NCBI GenBank assembly: GCA_003254885.1
Contig: QANT01004765.1
Coordinates: 1 to 44,103, forward strand
Direction of reading: 5' to 3'
DNA: 44,103 nucleotides
Source of the DNA: Purshia tridentata
Lineage: Eukaryota; Streptophyta; Magnoliopsida; Rosales; Rosaceae
The notes beneath the pieces were generated by a model that ran no database searches, was not told where the DNA came from, and saw only the letters and a list, made by a program, of their open reading frames with translations. A program made the translations under genes and the position numbers. The stretch's first letter is position 1. Every line of letters starts with the position of its first letter. Below, piece by piece: positions 42,505 to 44,103 of this stretch.

Positions 42505-42561
42505 TGTAAAGAGCAATTGTGATATGATCAAGAAACAAAACACCAGCAGGCACTGCTTTTG

Positions 42562-42565
<4 letters not shown>

Positions 42566-42598
<33 letters not shown>
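42566..42598. repeat. (AG)n microsatellite in the DUF868 leader
   Basis: About 16 AG repeats lie 60-95 bp upstream of the chosen DUF868 start. On the coding strand this is a CT tract, common in plant 5'UTRs. Confidence 0.9.
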
Positions 42599-42602
<4 letters not shown>

Positions 42603-42861
42603 GGGGTTTGGAGAAATTGAATCTGTCTGGTTAATTGGCCACTTTATATTGAGTAAATGGGATCTTGAGAGAGGGTGATAATGAGAAGGAAGGTAAGAAG
42701 TAGAAGATTATATGATTCTCTTTCTCTCTCACACAATCTCTCACCTTAAAATCTGCATCTTATGAGAAAGGAATGAAGTAGAAGATTGGGACAGAAACCT
42801 TCAAGCTTGCCTTCTTTATCTCCTTTGCCAGTTCATATGACACATAAAAAAATCAAAAGAN

Positions 42862-42892
<31 letters not shown>

Positions 42893-43794
42893 TTATTAGC
42901 AAAGAAAGTTGGACCTGGTTGTGATAAGTGATACCATCACTATTTGTGACAGGATCATGGCTGCTTTTAATTCCCTTGCATTGGGTTTTGTGAATTAATA
43001 TAAGATTTGGGCAAAGGCAAAAGACAGGTATGTACTATTTTTCACCATTCACTAATTTATAGATTAATTAGTTTTTCAATTGTGCAAAATAGAGATAAAT
43101 GCTTTACAACTAGAGCCATGAAAATTGTCATCTAGTTTAAAGGTGAAGACAACTAGGCAATCAGTCAGGCTTAAATATATATTACCTTTGAGATATTTTA
43201 GAAAGCATCAATAAATACAAAAGAAAAAAAAAAAGTCCTACTAAGAATCTTTTTAACTATTTTCTTTGTTGTTATTTTCGTATAATGCGGCTTTAATGAT
43301 GTATTTATTTTTTAATTATTGACAGAAATTCTCATTTGGGTAACACAGAAAATCAAGGTAAATCAAAGTCAATTTGAGAGATTTCAATTGATATCTTGGT
43401 GGATATATATGGGAGGGTACGTATTTTGGAGTCTAAAAACAAAGTAGTTTTTTTTTGGGGCTAAAGATGATATGGGCATGCAGATGATTATGATGGTGAA
43501 TACCCACAAAATAAATTTAGTCTGTAGCCCCACCACCTCCTGCTCCCAACACCTATAATTAAAAGCAAGGCCTACTGTGAATGTGAGCTACAAGATTTCC
43601 TTTATTTTTCTCTTTTTTCCTTCTAATCCCTTATTCACTAAATTTTAAAGCTTAAGAAACTAATCTCATAAGTTCTGGTCCATATGTTACATTACATCCT
43701 TTAATATATAAAAAATAAATTATCATGCATGTGATTGCGGTTGGGATGAGGGATAAGGGAATGTAAATTAATGGGAGTCCTACCACATGAACCA

Positions 43795-43859
43795 AATTTA
43801 TGGGTGTTTACCAGTAAAAAACCCTANAATTTATGGGTGTTTACCAGTAAAAAACCCTA
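43795..43859. repeat. Exact 32-bp repeat on either side of a single N (likely assembly scar)
   Basis: AATTTATGGGTGTTTACCAG... at 43795-43826 is identical to 43828-43859, with N at 43827 between. An exact duplicate abutting a one-base gap is what two unmerged overlapping contig ends look like. Confidence 0.8.
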
Positions 43860-43902
43860 TTTATTGAGAAATTTTTTAGTTTCACGATAGATATGATGAT
43901 AT

Positions 43903-44060
43903 AGTATTAAAAATTATAAATTTACTTAAATTATGATATGTATATATGTATATAATTATTAATATCAATATATTAATTATATATATCAATATATTCCAAA
44001 TGATAAAATTTAGGCCCGAAATTGTGTATGTTTTATAATTTAAGTAAATTTGTAATATTA
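43903..44060. repeat. AT-rich inverted repeat (MITE-like)
   Basis: AAATTTACTTAAATTAT at about 43918-43934 is inverted as ATAATTTAAGTAAATTT at 44035-44051. The similarity extends outward through TAGTATTAAAAATTA and TAATATTATGTC. The element may continue past the window edge. Confidence 0.5.
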
Positions 44061-44103
44061 TGTCAAAATATCACTTGATATTACCATTACACAAGAATAT
44101 ATT

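Larger units (their letters stand above)
42505..44103. other. DUF868 promoter and AT-rich flank with two N positions
   Basis: Beyond the DUF868 leader there is no gene-like ORF. A single N at 42861 sits at the edge of a roughly 28-base poly(A) run. A second N at 43827 lies between two identical 32-mers. The right end contains an AT-rich inverted repeat. Confidence 0.6.

Noticed and set aside
41359..42598. AG repeats considered as part of a CRISPR-like or satellite array
   Set aside because: They are simple dinucleotide microsatellites, and no array with spacers exists in the window.

Overview
This is a nuclear segment of a eudicot plant genome. It has AT-rich intergenic DNA, spliced genes with GT-AG introns, photosynthesis and anther-development genes, and many plant transposon relics. 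Codon use, gene families and repeat types suggest a woody rosid, perhaps Rosaceae, but the sequence alone does not prove this.

Layout. 1-420 (-): 5' part of PsaO (photosystem I subunit O), running off the left edge. 2527-3534 (-): F-box protein with a C-terminal membrane anchor. 7352-11777 (+): ten-exon tRNA dimethylallyltransferase of the IPT2 type. 12446-14440 (+): intronless mitochondrial-type PPR protein. 14441-23743: a 9-kb repeat-rich gap holding an RNA hairpin candidate, a possible LTR fragment, a complete hAT-type MITE with its 8-bp target duplication, a relic duplicate of the A/B-barrel gene and a minus-strand Ty1/copia wreck. 23744-24829 (+): DYT1-type bHLH regulator of tapetum development, with a GC-AG first intron. 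25940-28936 (+): armadillo-repeat protein. 28937-35501: LINE tail, tandem duplications, a second hAT-like MITE and a duplicated copy of the A/B-barrel upstream region. 35502-36633 (+): stress-response A/B-barrel (HS1-like) protein. 37638-38544 (+): secreted or anchored WAK/LRK10L-type ectodomain protein without a kinase. 41593-42504 (-): DUF868 protein. 42505-44103: promoter and AT-rich DNA with two single-N assembly scars.

The genes are ordinary unlinked plant genes, and nothing suggests a pathway cluster. The most unusual signal is in the intergenic DNA. Four tiny insertions, each about CYTGGCC followed by 7-12 A, are each flanked by direct repeats of 7-18 bp. One of them has two uninterrupted paralogous empty sites within the same window. 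They look like retroposition events whose whole cargo is a CYTGGCC-poly(A) tag. Other points worth a second look are a 25-bp hairpin that pairs fully only when read from the minus strand, a 65-bp tandem duplication across an IPT2 splice acceptor in which one copy has lost its AG, and a promoter-plus-intron ghost of the A/B-barrel gene.
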